A stretch of DNA of 64,000 bases from Cladorrhinum sp. PSN259 (GCA_033725935.1 MU867081.1:248001-312000); one strand, 5' to 3'. Positions 21,986 through 34,654 are shown, counted from the stretch's first letter. Translations and numbers: made by a program. Notes: a model not told the origin generated them from the sequence alone.

Positions 21986-23202
21986 GATGGTATTGGTAGT
22001 CGGAATAATTGTGGTATTGAAAGGTTTTCAAACTGAGTCAGTGGGTGCGGTGATGAACTAATTCAACAATGGCGTAGACCACATATTGATACCTAAATAC
22101 GGTCCCACTGCCACCATTGCAGCTGAACCCTCCCTGAACATGAAGTGGTTGGCACACTGCTCGGTCGGCTTAATTCTTTCTGTGAGATGACAAGACAGAA
22201 GATATGCTTATCCCTTCGAGTTGTGAATTACTGGTCAGGACAGTTCCATTTCGTAAATCGTATTTTCAGGATCCGGACTTGATAGGCACAAGGAGCATAT
22301 GTGAGAAGCCTCATAATCTAAACCCCCCATCAGGTGGACTGTATACTACCCACCTATTCAAATTGCAGGGTACTACCTTCTCATCCAAGCCATATTTTTG
22401 AATTACTCTAACCATTTCCTGAGTAGCGCCGAAGCAGATTGCTTTGACAGGTATCACGAGTGACTAGGACCTGTTTTCCTTTGCCATTCCCGAATTTCCG
22501 CCATCTCAAGCACTCAAAAATACCAAGCCTTTCTAGAGCCTCGTTAGAATGAATTCCAATCTTTCTCGTTTCTTGCGGTCGGATGTGTCCAACGTAAAGA
22601 TCGACCTTACTCTTGTTTGTAGTGAAGGAACCATCACCAACAGCCTTATCCAGTGCTGTCGGTGAGTACATGTACAAGTCCCGCACCCGGTGGAAGAAGG
22701 AAAGCAGGTGTAAGACGGGCAGGAGCGGGCATCCTTCGTGTAACTTGAACCCCTCGTGATGCTGATCCGCATACCTACTACACGTTACGCAGCATCATGG
22801 AACTAGATTGCAATTAGTTAGATCATTTGTTTGGAGGGGTCAGACGTTCGGCGCAATTCTGGAGATGTTCCTACCAGGAAGCCGCGACGCCCTCTTGTTA
22901 TTCAAATGGCGCCCGATCGGCATTGGTAACGTATCAATGATTAATTTGCAGGATGCCAAGCTGTACTTGAACGAGAGTGACCGCCGGCGGTGAGGGTAAC
23001 AACTATCAATGGCGACGGATAATGCCGTCTTTAACAAACACACCGAAATGTAACAACTTGGAAGCGTATGATCAGCCAGATGGGCGCCGAATGTCTAGTA
23101 ATCATAGTAATTGGACGGCCCAAAAGCGAGGAAAGAAAGGGCCCAAGATCCAGATCCCCTCTGCCCAGATAGCCAAAATGCTACACCATAATTTCTGGGC
23201 TA
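21986..23202. other. Interior of the inverted-repeat segment, no further gene seen
   Basis: A minus-strand frame at 22408-22686 is open but matches nothing I recognise and lacks supporting signals. No transposase motif was seen. Confidence 0.4.
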
Positions 23203-23492
23203 CTCTTGTGACGGCGTGGCGGACTAGCCAACCGTTAACACATGACTGGCACCTGCTAGGGACTAACCCTGGCCAGGCGGTCCGTACGGTAGCTCGTGCA
23301 CCACATAACTATTCACTCGCGTAAGTGGTCCGTATGGTGGCTCATGCACCGCACAACTACTTCTTAAAATTCCAGAGACCCAGTCTCTAGAGTCCTTTTC
23401 CCGTTCCTTTCTCCTTATAGGAGTATATCTATACTAACAATAGAGCTAATCTGAAGCCATGTCTTAGAGCTCCTTTGCGTGGCCGTGACAGT
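23203..23492 (-). repeat. Long inverted repeat, right arm
   Basis: Inverted copy of 21236-21495, GC-richer than the other arm (for example GCGGTGCATGAGCC against ATATAAGCTACT at matching positions). Confidence 0.75.
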
Positions 23493-24708
23493 TATTCTAA
23501 GACGCGGAAACCTAAGACACGCCAACTGACATGGCTGCAAACTGCACGCTGCCTCTTTGATGTGTACTGCGATAAAACAGCAGGACAAAGAAAAGTGATT
23601 CGGTGTGGGTGAGGGAGAGTTAGTCACACAATCCTCGCACTCCTCACAGCCTCAAGATGCTTAACAAATCTCAGCGCGTCGCAGCCCCCTCAGAGCTGCT
23701 GCTGCTGGGGTTATACCGTCGAGCGGCGTCGAGATCAGTAGCACTAACTGCGTGACGGCTGAAGGACAAAGGCCGGAGTGGAGGAAACCGATACCATAAG
23801 TTGTTACTATAGAGCCTCCCCGCGGGGGGGTGGGGTTGACTAGTCCACGCGTGTGTCTGCCCATTTATGGGCCACGAAGTTAAGCTAACGTAGGGCCGAT
23901 AATCGGGCCCACAGGTCACGTTATATAGTACTGGTATATTCTAGATACTAGTCTACTATGTACCATACCTACATAATATATACTGGTATACTAAATACCA
24001 TCCTAGTTTTGGTACCAGAATATTATATATTGTCGTTGGTATTAGACTAAAATGCCGCTTAGCATCCCACAATACATACTAGTATATGCTAGAAATGTGA
24101 CACCGTGGGGGACATTGAAAGGAAATTTTAGCGGGAGGGACTGAAAAGGGGCCTCTGAGGCTGTGCAGCCTTGGCGTATGGGTTCATCCTAGCTTAGGGA
24201 AGAATCAGGGAAAACTCAGGATAAATCAGCCACAGCTCACCTCAGCTCATCCCAGCTCAGGCGGACAAACGAAAAAGGAAATTTCGTGTGCCGAGATTCG
24301 TCGCAGAGAACCAGGCTGCAAAACCAACCGCTACTGTCCAAACTGTGCCCCAGACGGAGCAGTGGAGAGGTTACTGCCAGGAGGCGCAGGCTGTGCTGGA
24401 CCGGGGGCTTGCGACCTGATAGCTGCATGCTCACGGCCGGCATTTCATCTTTGCACGAATGGAGAGACTGGCGCAAACTGCAAATGGTGTCAGGCATGGG
24501 ATGAGATGAGGCAATAGACAGATGTTTTGGCATCGACTGATGGGAAGAAATTCTGGTGAAGGCTTCACGCGTGGTTCTCAACTGATTTTATTGGTATAGC
24601 GACCTTGGGATTGAGGGTCATGAAAACATGAAAGAAAGTAAAAAAACCAAAAAAAACTTCCGGTTATGCCCGATAACGCTTGACTTGAACAAGAAATAAC
24701 AAAAAACA
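23493..24708. other. Gene-free relic sequence, AT-rich between 23930 and 24105
   Basis: The 23930-24105 stretch is dominated by TATA/TACTAG/CTAGTA palindromic words, like heavily mutated repeat DNA. Around 24205-24265 there are several CAGCTCA-type short repeats, which also occur near 61490-61530. No coding signal was recognised. Confidence 0.45.
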
Positions 24709-24895
24709 AAAAAAAAAAAAAGGGGGGGGGGGGGGGGGGGGGCCAAAAAAAAAAAAAAAAAAACAAAAGGAACAATAAAATTTTTTTTTGGAGACAAATT
24801 TTAAAAACAAAAAAAAAAAAAATTTTAAAACCCCAAGGGGGTAAAACCAATATCAANNNNNNNNNNCCCCCCCACCCCCCCCCCCCCCCCCCCCC

Positions 24896-24965
<70 letters not shown>
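24709..24965. other. Assembly join: homopolymer blocks, 10 N and poly-C
   Basis: Runs of A, G (about 22), A, T and A precede ten N bases at 24857-24866. They are followed by about 98 bases of nearly pure C to 24965. This is not plausible native sequence and marks a scaffold join. Confidence 0.9.
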
Positions 24966-26117
24966 TAGATAATACCAGAGATTCCCTAGTAGTCACTTAC
25001 CTGAGTATTAGTCTGGCAAATTTTCACAACCCTTCCTCAAAAGATTTAGCAGCCACAAGGGGTTAAGCCACTTGCACTCATGATAGCTCATTTCCAACTG
25101 AGGCTCTCGGTTAAGATCCCAGCGCGGACCTCCACAGAAGAACGTAACCCGCAAATGGAATCTGATTCTCTGTCACCATTGGACAAGCCGCACTACCGTG
25201 TCTTAGAAGTCATAGGGCGTCAGCTTGTTTGAACATCCTTTGTTGACGGTGGCACCCGAGTGTATTTCCAAGGCAAACAGAGACAAGGCTTGGTTAGGAC
25301 GCCCTTTTTGGGCGAGGCATACCGGCGAGGAAACGATCAGGGCACGAAGAGATTGAGTGTTGAGCCACTGGAGGATCTCATAGCGTAGATCAACGGGCTA
25401 ACTTTCGATGTTGCGCCGGGGCATCGTAGACGGTAGACTGGGTTCACGCTCTTCGCAAAATCGTGAACTCGGAGGTCTGGCGATTATTTGTGGCTTTGAT
25501 GGTTTTGCTGGAAAGGGTGGTTTGCATGGCTCGCAGAGAGCAGGAGAAGAATGAAATGGTTCAACATCTTGGAAGACAGAGAGCCTTGTGGAAGAAATAT
25601 GTTTCCAACTTGAGACTCGAAATCGTCAGGTAGCAGAGTGGGCACGCAGAGATATAAAACTGCTTGTTGAGCTCAAGTGCATGAATTCTCAACAAGAACT
25701 TGAACTTGGAGTGGATTAACAGGTGGCAGATTCAGCTGCAATGGTTGAAGGACTATCTGGCAATGTGGCCGATGTAATATCCATAGAGGAGCTGTAGATT
25801 AGCTGAGCTGTTGCTGTCTGAATAATACTTTGTCTCTAAAGCCGAAATTGGATGATTAACGGCAGATGACTCGGAGCTCCTGTTACACAGAACCACCAAG
25901 TCTCGTGATTTGAAAGTGCAGCTGCCTTGGATGCCAAGGATGGGAACGTGCACTGCTGGTCTGACTTACGGAAAACTTATTGGCCCGAGGTCCGATGGCC
26001 AGAACTTTTGAACAGGATGGGCTGTCATATTTTTTTGCTTTCTTCATCAACACTTGAGCTCTTATTAAGGGAATGCCCGGCGCCGTTTTACGCGATTGAT
26101 GGTAATTTAACCCTGCG
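24966..26117. other. Region between the assembly join and the ABC transporter
   Basis: No gene recognised. A short plus-strand frame around 25520-25620 reads as a charged helix but is soon broken by stops; it could be a gene fragment cut by the join. The last part is the ABC transporter 5' flank. Confidence 0.4.
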
Positions 26118-29100
26118 ATGGCCGATCCGGAGACCGTGCAGTTGAAGGCGACTCCCCCGCCGGCCATCGACGCGATAGAACCGGCCCCTGCAGGTCCTCC
26201 GTCTTTGAAGAACGAGGAACAAACCGCAGCAAAAGTCAAACTGAGGCCAGAAAGAGAGCCGAAACCAGCCGATTATTTCCGCGTCTTTACTTACGCAAAA
26301 CCTTTCGATGTCGCATGTTTTATCGCCGCCGGGCTAGCCTCTAGCGGCGCTGGCATCGTGAGTAGACCGGCTGCCATTGCTGTTTTTTATGGATGCTAAC
26401 AATCGTCACGGCGCGATAGACGCTCCCACTGATGAACGTCGTGTTCGGCAAATTGGTAGCCCAGTTTAACGACCACTCGACGCCCGGATCGACCCAGTCT
26501 GAGGACGAGTTCAAGTCGCTTCTCAATAAGCAAAGGTGACTCGACGGCTACCATGGTACCGGTTGCAAGCACACGCTCACTATCCTCGACAGTTTATACC
26601 TACTGGCCCTTTTCATTGGTCGTTTTGGTCTTAGCTATATCAACAAGGTAGGATTGACTCCTCGGAACGTCTTGGGATCTGTGTCGTTTCGTCCTTGTAC
26701 TAACGCAGTCGCAGTTTGCTTTCCGCATGATGGGCATTCGCCTCTCATCAGCGATTCGCCTCCACTACTTGCAAAGCCTATTCGGCCAGACGATCCATGT
26801 TCTCGACTCGCTGCCTTCGGGAGCCGCTGCGAGCACCATCACGGCCACAGCAAACGTCTTGCAACTGGGCATATCCGAGAAACTTGGCGTCTTTCTAGAG
26901 TTTAACTCTACCATCATCGCAGCGGTTGCCGTTGCATTCAGCCACAACTGGGAGCTGACCCTCGTCACCTCGAGCGTCCTTCTGTTTATTTTATGTGTAT
27001 TGAGTATACTGCTTCCATTTATTCTTAAGGGCCACGGTAGAATGACCAAGGTAGTCCCACCACAAACTGGGTGCTTTGACTCAGGCTAACCCTTCATCAG
27101 GCCGAGGCCAAGGCAAACTCGGTTGCCAGCGAGACCTTTGGGGGTATTCGGATGATCACAGCATGCGGCGCCGAGGAGCGCATCACGCAAAAGTATGCCA
27201 CCTGGGTTCAGGAAGCCAAGAGACATGGCCAGTTCACGGCGCCCCTGATTGCTCTTCAGTTCGGCATGATTGTAACGAACCCCTCTTTATATCCCAATCT
27301 TTTGGGTGGCTGACCACGCCCTCCACAGTTCTTTGCGCTTTTCTCTGCGTTCGGCCTAGCCTTCTGGTACGGTGTGAAGCAGATCAGTGAACATAGGCTA
27401 GACAATGTCGGCACAGTGCTCATGTACATATCTCCACTGCCTCTTTGTTGCACAGCTCACTGCTAACCACCAACCACCTTAGTGTCCTGATGTCCGTTAT
27501 GATGGTTGTCATCTCACTAGAACGTGTCTCGACCCCGCTGTTGGCTGTTGGCAAGGCCATGGTAGCTGCCTGCGAGTTTTTTACCGTCATCGACGCCCCG
27601 AAGCCCACGACGGGCACACTCAAAGAACCTGACGTGACGGCCACGAATGACATCGTTTTCCGCAATGTCACATTCGCGTACCCCGCTCGGCCACACGTCA
27701 AAGTTCTTGATGGTCTTGATCTCACCATAGAGGCTGGTAAACTGACTGCAATCGTGGGGCCCTCTGGTTCGGGAAAAAGTACCATAGTAGGTCTCATCCA
27801 ACGATGGTACACGCTGCAAGACCAATACCTTATTGAGAAGGCGGTCGAGAAAGACAAGAAAAAGAAGAAAAATAATGCCAAGGACGGCGAAGTGGACAGG
27901 GTGAGCAGTGATGACGAGCTGCCAGGCAAGGAAGCTCCGGAGGAGACTGGGCCGAGGGTTGAGCTCGAGGGCACCGTTACCACAGGAGGTCATCCCCTCA
28001 GTGATATTGAGCTCAAATGGTGGAGGTCTCGGATTGGGCTGGTGCAACAGGAGCCGTTCTTGTTCAACGATACCATCTACCAGAATGTGGCCTACGGCCT
28101 GGTTGGCTCCCAGTGGGAAGACGAGCCAGAGGAGCGGAAGAGGGGATTGGTAAAGGAGGCTTGTAAGGAAGCGTTCGCAGACGAGTTCATCGACCGGCTG
28201 CCAGATGTAAGGTCATCTCCTACCGTTTGATCAACCATTCTAACTGGTCACCAGGGCTATGACACTCAAGTTGGGGATGCAGGCGCCAAGCTCTCTGGTG
28301 GTCAACGCCAACGTATAGCTATTGCACGCAGCATTGTTCGCAAGCCCAAGATCCTCATCCTGGACGAAGCTACCAGTGCAATTGATGTGCGAGGCGAGCG
28401 GGTCGTTCAGGCCGCCTTGGACCGAGTTGCGCGGAACCGTACCACCATTACAATTGCCCACCGTCTGTCGACAATCAAAAAGGCTGACCGCATCGTCGTA
28501 CTGCAAAAGGGTAGGGTGGTCGAGACAGGCACACATGATACCCTGCTGCAGAATTCTGAGGGCGTGTACTATGGCCTCGTGCACGCCCAGCAGCTCTCAC
28601 TTGGAAGCGCTATCGAACGTGTTGAAGAGGATCCCGAGCACCAAGACGAACAAATTGGCAAGATAATTAGCCGGGAAAAGAGTGCAGCTCAGTCAGAGGG
28701 TGGCGATGCTGCTGCAGGACCTGAGGTCAGAAACCGCAATCTGTTTTCGAGCTTTGGCCGGCTCCTGTACGAGCAGCGTTCAAGATTCCCATCCTACATC
28801 TTGACCATCTTCTTCGCCATGGCCTGTGCCGGTATGTTTAATTTTCGTGTATCGTATTTTCGCTGGGCTGACCAAACATAGCTGGCACTCCCCTCCAGGC
28901 ATACCTCTTTGCCAAGATCGTTCAAGTATACCAGTACGTCGGCGATCCGCCCAAGTTCAGAAGCGAGGGCAACTTCTGGTCTCTAATGTGGTTCGTCCTT
29001 GCCATTGGGATCGGCCTCGCCTATTTCCTCATGGGCTATGTAGCAACACATCTCGCCTATTTCATCTCAGCAACGTACCGTCAACAGTATTTTGAGTCGA

Positions 29101-30666
29101 TCTTGTTCCAAAAAACATCTTACTTTGACCACAACGACAACTCGCAGGGCACCCTCACATCTCGTGTGGCATCAGATCCTAAACAACTCGAAGAGCTTCT
29201 GGGCATCAACATGGCCATGGTTTATACGGCAGTGTTCGGCCTTATTGGCGCCATGTCCATTGCCTTTGTATACAGCTGGAAGATCTCGATCGTCGCGCTT
29301 TTCGTCACCGTCCCTCTAGGTATCATCTCCATGTACTGGCGTTTCCGTTACGAGGTCGAGTTCGAAAAGATGAATGCTGCCGTGTTTGAGGAATCCTCGA
29401 AATTTGCCTCCGAGTCCATCGGGGCGTTCCGTAGCGTGGCGGCTTTCACACTCGAGGGCATCATCTGCGACCGCTATCAGACTCTGCTCAAGCATCACAT
29501 TACATCTGCGTACAAGAAGGCCCGCTGGCAAAGTCTCATCTTTGCCTTCTCTGACAGCGTTAGCATTGGATGCCAGGCCCTTATTTTCTGGTACGGTGGA
29601 CGACTCATTGCCACTCACGAAGTCGATACCGTTAGCTACTTGATTGCTTATTTTGCCGTCATTCAAGGCGCCGAGGCTGCCGGCCAGGGTCTTGCGTTTG
29701 GTCCGAACGCCGCACAAGCAGCACAGGCGTCGAACCGCATCCTTAACACGAGGGAGACGCGAAACCTCGACGCCATCTCGAACTCGGAAACCGTTCCTGA
29801 TACTGATGGTGGGGTCAAGCTTGAGTTGCGAGACGTGTACTTCAAATATCCCACTCGGGACGTACCAGTCTTCAAAGGTCTGAACCTTACGATTGAGAAG
29901 GGCCAGTTTGCTGCCCTTGTTGGGGCTTCCGGGTGTGGAAAAACTAGCATCATCTCACTCCTGGAGCGCTTTTACGACATTGAAAAGGGTAAGATTCTGG
30001 CTAACGGGAGGGACATTACCGAAATCAACGTGTACGAATACCGCAAGAACCTCTCTCTTGTTGCCCAAGAGGCGACGCTTTTCCAAGGTTAGTCTAGACA
30101 TCTCTACGCACATCACTGATGAGCTACTGAATGAAATAAAACAGGCACTGTCCGCGACAACGTTCTACTCGGCGTCGACCCTGCTTCGGTAACCGACGAC
30201 CAACTCCATAATGCTTGCCGAGACGCCTCAATCCACGACTTCATCGTCTCCCTGCCTGAGGGATACAACACAAGTATCGGAACCAAAGGCGTGTCGTTAT
30301 CAGGCGGCCAGAAACAACGCCTTGCCATTGCCCGCGCCTTGATCCGCAATCCCAAGATCCTTCTGCTCGACGAGGCAACGAGCTCTCTCGACTCAGAGTC
30401 GGAAAAGCTCGTGCAGGCGGCTTTCGAGCGCGCGGGCAAGGGACGCACCATGGTTGTTGTTGCGCATCGGCTTGCTACCGTGCAAAACGCTGATATCATT
30501 TTTGTCCTGGGTGAGGGAAAGCTGCTGGAGAAGGGGACACATCAGCAGCTGTTGAAGAACCGGGGGATGTACTGGAATATGGTAGGTCTTTGAATCAAAC
30601 TCGGTGGACCGAGTGTGTGCAATGCTAACTGTTTTGCAGTGCCACAGCCAAGCGCTTGACCGTTGA
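26118..30666 (+). CDS. Full-length ABCB-type ABC transporter (MDR/Ste6-like)
   Basis: Eleven exons, all GT-AG and in phase: 26118-26357, 26420-26535, 26593-26647, 26715-27050, 27101-27271, 27329-27423, 27483-28206, 28255-28831, 28882-30087, 30145-30581 and 30640-30666; 1327 aa. Architecture is TMD1-NBD1-TMD2-NBD2. NBD1 has Walker A GPSGSGKST (about residue 430), signature LSGGQRQR (about 592) and Walker B ILILDEATSAID. NBD2 has GASGCGKTS (about 1118), LSGGQKQR (about 1225) and ILLLDEATSSLD. Both sites look catalytically complete. Between Walker A and the signature of NBD1 there is a Lys-rich then acidic insertion (residues about 455-500), common in this fungal subfamily. It should export lipophilic compounds or a peptide; the substrate is not visible. 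The acceptor of exon 4 could be six bases upstream, also in frame. The last exon encodes only eight residues. Confidence 0.92.
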
Positions 30667-31154
30667 TGAGATGACGAGTTGTTGGGTCTGAAGTTTCGAA
30701 AAGTATCTACGCGTAATACTCCTCACTGGATGTACATTATTTCTCTGCATTCTCACCTCCTCACAGAACTAAAACTATCTCTTTCACCACTTACCATGAT
30801 GAGTTTCCTTTTAATCACCGGCTAACATGAGGAGTCTGGGGCAGTATTCCTTATTCTACTCAACCACTAATCCAAATTCCTATTCTAGACTGTCCAACAT
30901 GACGAGAATTACATGATTGTCGTGGCGCATGGGGATTGGCCTGATTCCCAAAATTGGATATGTAAACTGAGCTCTGCTCTCGTGAACACACCTGGGACAA
31001 GAGGGCTATGCCTGATAGATGTTTGTGACATTTTATTGGCTCAATCAAGAGTGAGAAATGTAAAGATACAAGTCCATTCCTTAATTGCACCTACATTCGC
31101 ACGTTCCAAAAACTTCAAATCCCCAAATCTCGCACTATTTATTTCGATAACATG
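30667..31154. other. Intergenic region between convergent genes
   Basis: 3' flanks of the ABC transporter and of the small secreted protein. Nothing else recognised. Confidence 0.45.
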
Positions 31155-31412
31155 TTAGAATGTACATTTTCCAAGCTTGATAGATAGTGGGATAGGTGGG
31201 TAATGGTATTAGAGATAAAGAAACAAGCATACCCAAGATTTCTCGCAATTCTTGCCCGGGTGACTGCCGGCGCAGTAGGAGGGGCATTTATGTTGAGAAA
31301 TCATGCATTTTAAAGGAGCTGCTGGCGCCGTTGGCGTTGCTGCTGGAGGTGCTGGTGCTGCCAGAACAGGCAGGATGGCGCCGAGCGAGAGGAGGACGAT
31401 TGAAGATTTCAT
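31155..31412 (-). CDS. Small secreted cysteine-containing protein
   Basis: Begins with a clear signal peptide (MKSSIVLLSLGAILPVLAAP), then an Ala/Pro/Thr-rich linker, then a short domain with Cys spacing C-x6-C-x3-C-x8-C. The preferred model has exon 1 at 31233-31412, a 57-bp intron (GTATGC...ATCAAG), and a last exon 31155-31175 that adds one more cysteine (LGKCTF), total 66 aa. If the intron is not used, translation stops at 31209 after 67 residues, with a Cys in the readthrough part. No family recognised; an effector or antimicrobial role is possible but not shown. Confidence 0.6.
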
Positions 31413-32520
31413 TTTTTTTTTTTGGTGAGTTTGTGTTGAGTATATTGGGAAGATGGAGAGGAATTAAAAGATGATGGAAGTCGGGAAACAGGAGAATAAC
31501 AAAGATAGATATATATATATGCTTTGAAATGGGCAACGTATGATCTGATTCTCCAAAAAAAAAAAAAGTCAGGGGCTTGGGGTGTAAGAAAGAGGAGGGC
31601 TGAGTTGATCCGTGCTGACTGTTCAGAAGGCTGTGTGAGGTTGGACAACAATTGTGGTTACGACCCTGAAAGAAAAGAGCACGGTATTCGTTTTGGTATA
31701 TAAATTAAAATCGGGTTTCAAGGTTGGGGTTTTACCCGGCTTACTTTTCTTGAGCTTCACAAGGTCTTCTGTTGGTGCACAGCCAGCTGCTCATTCGTTT
31801 AGACGGCAAAAATAAGAAAAGAGGCCAGTCCATTATACGCAAGCTGAATTTGTTGCAGTAGGTGGCGGCGCAAGCTGCATCACCTACTTGCTTCGTCGAG
31901 GCAGCTCCTACCACTGTTCTCTTCTACTACATAAGACACTATATACCTCTGAATAAATCACATTTCTGTTGCCTTCTTGCCTCCTACAGAAATCTAAGTG
32001 TGCGTAGATGAGCGACGTGGCAGACAGAATGCGTCACAAGCGGCGATATTTACGGGATATAATAAAATTAAAACTCCAGGCTTTGTATTTTTTTTCTGTT
32101 CCTTGACAAATTGCTAACCGCGGTAAAGAATCATTGAACGACTTGGCTGAGCTCAGCTCACCTAAATGTTTGCATCTCCCGGAAAACTGTACCACCGATG
32201 CGTTGAGTTCCGAGTCATTGTCCACCTCGGCTGATGGCCAGCTCCCACCACTCCGGTTGGTGACCAGCCACCCAAAAAGAGGTAAAAAAAAAAAAAAGAA
32301 GAAGAATAAAAAGAGGATAAAAAGAGAAGAAAAAAAAAGAGGAAAAAAAAAGGCTTGGCCAAATTTGGCGAAAAGGAGGAAATCAAAACGATCCCCTCCA
32401 TCCATCCGCGTTCTATTAAAGTATATATGATGTGAAGTTGGTTGAACAGGTCCAGCTCTGTCCTAGATAAGCCATATCAATGAATCCAAGGTGTGGCACG
32501 AGCTATTCATCCTGCTGCTA
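31413..32520. other. Gene-free region with purine-rich tract
   Basis: 32278-32353 is a long A/G-only tract. TATATA and poly-A runs lie near 31508-31566. No coding signal recognised. Confidence 0.5.
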
Positions 32521-33618
32521 TTAGCGCCGACGGTGTTTGCGAGAAGACGACTGTCCAGAGGATGATTCACCGCGAGAGGTCTGCTGCCCGTAAGGTTGCT
32601 GCCCATAAGACTGCACGCCATAATTTTGCTGCCTCAATGTCGCTGCGTTGTAAGATTCTTGCGTAGGAGTGGGCACATTCGAACCCAATGGCTCTTGAGC
32701 AACTGGAGGTGGCTGTAAGCCGCGAAGATAGGGTGCGTGAATCGGTGCATAGGGATCACGTGCTCTTTTCGTGTCAACTACGCTCAGTGGCCCTATATTC
32801 GCTGTGATTTGAAGAGCACTGTTGGGGTCTTGGGCGGCTGCGAGCTGTGCAACATAGTGCTGCGCCTCTCGCCGCTCGTTCTCGCGGGCCTGCGTGGCGG
32901 CGTTTATTCGGGCATTCTCCGCCTGGTCGAGGGGGTGCATACCGCACCAAAAGTACAAACGCAGCCGCTGAGGAAACTGACGCGAGTCGGGCCTTGTGAA
33001 ATCCGGCAGCTGTTGGAAATTTTGGCAGGCTGTCGTTCTGAGCTCGTTCTTGAGTTCTTCCAATATCTCGTAGTGTCCCTTCATCGCTTCTTTGCTTTCA
33101 GCCTCCATTTTCCTTCTCTCGGCCTCTGTCATCTGACCTCCATCTCGCATAAAGTAGCGCGTGCACCAATTGTTGATTTTCTGAGAGTAAGGGGCCTGAA
33201 GTGGCACTATCAATCTGTCATAAAACCATTGTCGAGTCTGGAATGCGACCTCCTTGTCCAGGTTTAGCGACTTGTATGGGCTGATAGGCTGTTTGTTGCG
33301 CACAGAACTTGAACCTTGGGCACTCTCAAGACCCTCCGGGAAGCTGAACAAGAAGGTGTTCCACTCATCTTTGAGACCTACTTTGTCGATTTTCTTGAAC
33401 AAATGTTTGGGACATGGGATGGGTACCTTGATTCGCTTTGACGACGACCGGGTGCGCTGATTTATCCCACAGGGCTGACCTCCCCGTCCAGCGGCTTCGC
33501 ACCAGGAAATCCAAGTGTTGTGTTTCGGCCATACTCCCGACTGATCTTTGGGCCATGCCAGGGTGCAGTTCCCGTCGCAATGCTTGGCGTAAAAGAAGAT
33601 GGTGACCTCTAGACACAT
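32521..33618 (-). CDS. Unrecognised protein with Cys-rich N-terminus and Gln/Tyr-rich tail
   Basis: Single-exon gene, 365 aa. Residues 1-70 carry spaced cysteines and tryptophans (HCDGNC, WISWCEAAG, QPCG). Residues 150-260 are charged and helical, with a coiled-coil-like segment (EAERRKMEAESKEAMKGHYE). The tail has repeated QSYGQQPYGQQ-type sequence, resembling a low-complexity prion-like segment, and ends in Ser/Arg/Lys-rich sequence (SSRKHRRR) that may be a nuclear signal. I do not recognise the family. The start at 33618 is the first ATG of the frame. Confidence 0.6.
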   Translation of the reverse strand: MCLEVTIFFYAKHCDGNCTLAWPKDQSGVWPKHNTWISWCEAAGRGGQPCGINQRTRSSSKRIKVPIPCPKHLFKKIDKVGLKDEWNTFLFSFPEGLESAQGSSSVRNKQPISPYKSLNLDKEVAFQTRQWFYDRLIVPLQAPYSQKINNWCTRYFMRDGGQMTEAERRKMEAESKEAMKGHYEILEELKNELRTTACQNFQQLPDFTRPDSRQFPQRLRLYFWCGMHPLDQAENARINAATQARENERREAQHYVAQLAAAQDPNSALQITANIGPLSVVDTKRARDPYAPIHAPYLRGLQPPPVAQEPLGSNVPTPTQESYNAATLRQQNYGVQSYGQQPYGQQTSRGESSSGQSSSRKHRRR

Positions 33619-34654
33619 GGCGTTGATACTCTGGAGTTTGGTTTGGGTATGAGAATGATACTTTAATGCTCAGGTGTCCGAGGAGAAAGAATTCTTAACC
33701 GCAGGCTTGAGGAGCCGCTCAATATATAATACTGGTAAATTCTGGACAATCCCAAGTCAGTTATGCACATTGGGAGCTTTTTTTATAACAGATTGAGGTT
33801 GTCTGGCCACGTCAACAAAGACTGATGATACCCTTGACTCGGTATACTTGTTGTTTATCACTAAGCCCGAGGCATACCTTACACGCAACAACTATTAGAC
33901 TAAAGTTGATTGTGTGCTACGTACTGGTGGACTTGCACAAAGAATGGGGAGCGAGTGGGTTTCGAAGTTAAGCCAACATCGGACCTTCAACCTTTGTCTT
34001 TGACAACCTCAGTGAGCTGTCAGAGCCGCTAGAGTTGTCTTGCGTCATGCTCATCTAAAAATTAAAAAAAAATGAGAAAACCGTGCTATGAAATGCATGT
34101 GTAACAAAGCCCGACCCAGCTTGATTTGCAACTTGGTAGTGAATGACGGTCAAACCTCAGAGCTTGTAGTCCCAACGGAATTGTGATATCTGGTCCCAAC
34201 ACAAATCGAAACCGAGTTCAAAAGACTGAAACCTAGGTCCTGCCTTGCTTACATGGCTAGTTATTAGGTAATCTTTGTGTCTACATTTTCTATAAGGCGT
34301 TTTCTTGGTACCTTGAAGTTGATTACATCTACGGATTACGGATGTACTTATAAAGAGAGGTTGGGCTCAAGTGGACCGTGACAAGGGGGGTTGTTCGGAC
34401 AAATTCTTCGGCTTTAGCGAAATTAGCGAAATTCATGCTTCCGATTGGCACACGTTGGGGCTGACCACGGGTCCACGTCACACGGTTACGCCAAGCCTGC
34501 CCTATCAGGGGTAAGCGGGCGGTGAAGAGGAGGAGCTGCTGATAAACAAACGGCGGGCAGCAAACAACCCGCAAATAAACTCCACCGCTGCAGTTTTTCA
34601 TCCAAAAGTCACCATCTCACGCGGGCTGTTTATCTTCTGGGACACACATACACC
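33619..34654. other. Intergenic region between divergent genes
   Basis: Contains upstream flanks of both neighbours. A short GAAGTTAAGCCAACATC word near 33965 recalls 5S rRNA but the rest does not fit. Nothing else recognised. Confidence 0.45.

Noticed and set aside
22408..22686. 92-codon minus-strand open frame between the inverted repeats
   Set aside because: No motif, no splice or signal support; could be chance.
22977..23324. 115-codon plus-strand open frame
   Set aside because: Overlaps the right inverted-repeat arm and reads as no known protein.
24578..24856. Open frame through the homopolymer block
   Set aside because: Made of Phe/Pro runs from poly-A and poly-G; an assembly artefact.
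33940..34010. Possible 5S rRNA-like word (GAAGTTAAGCCAACATC)
   Set aside because: The rest of a 5S gene (length, other conserved arms) is missing.
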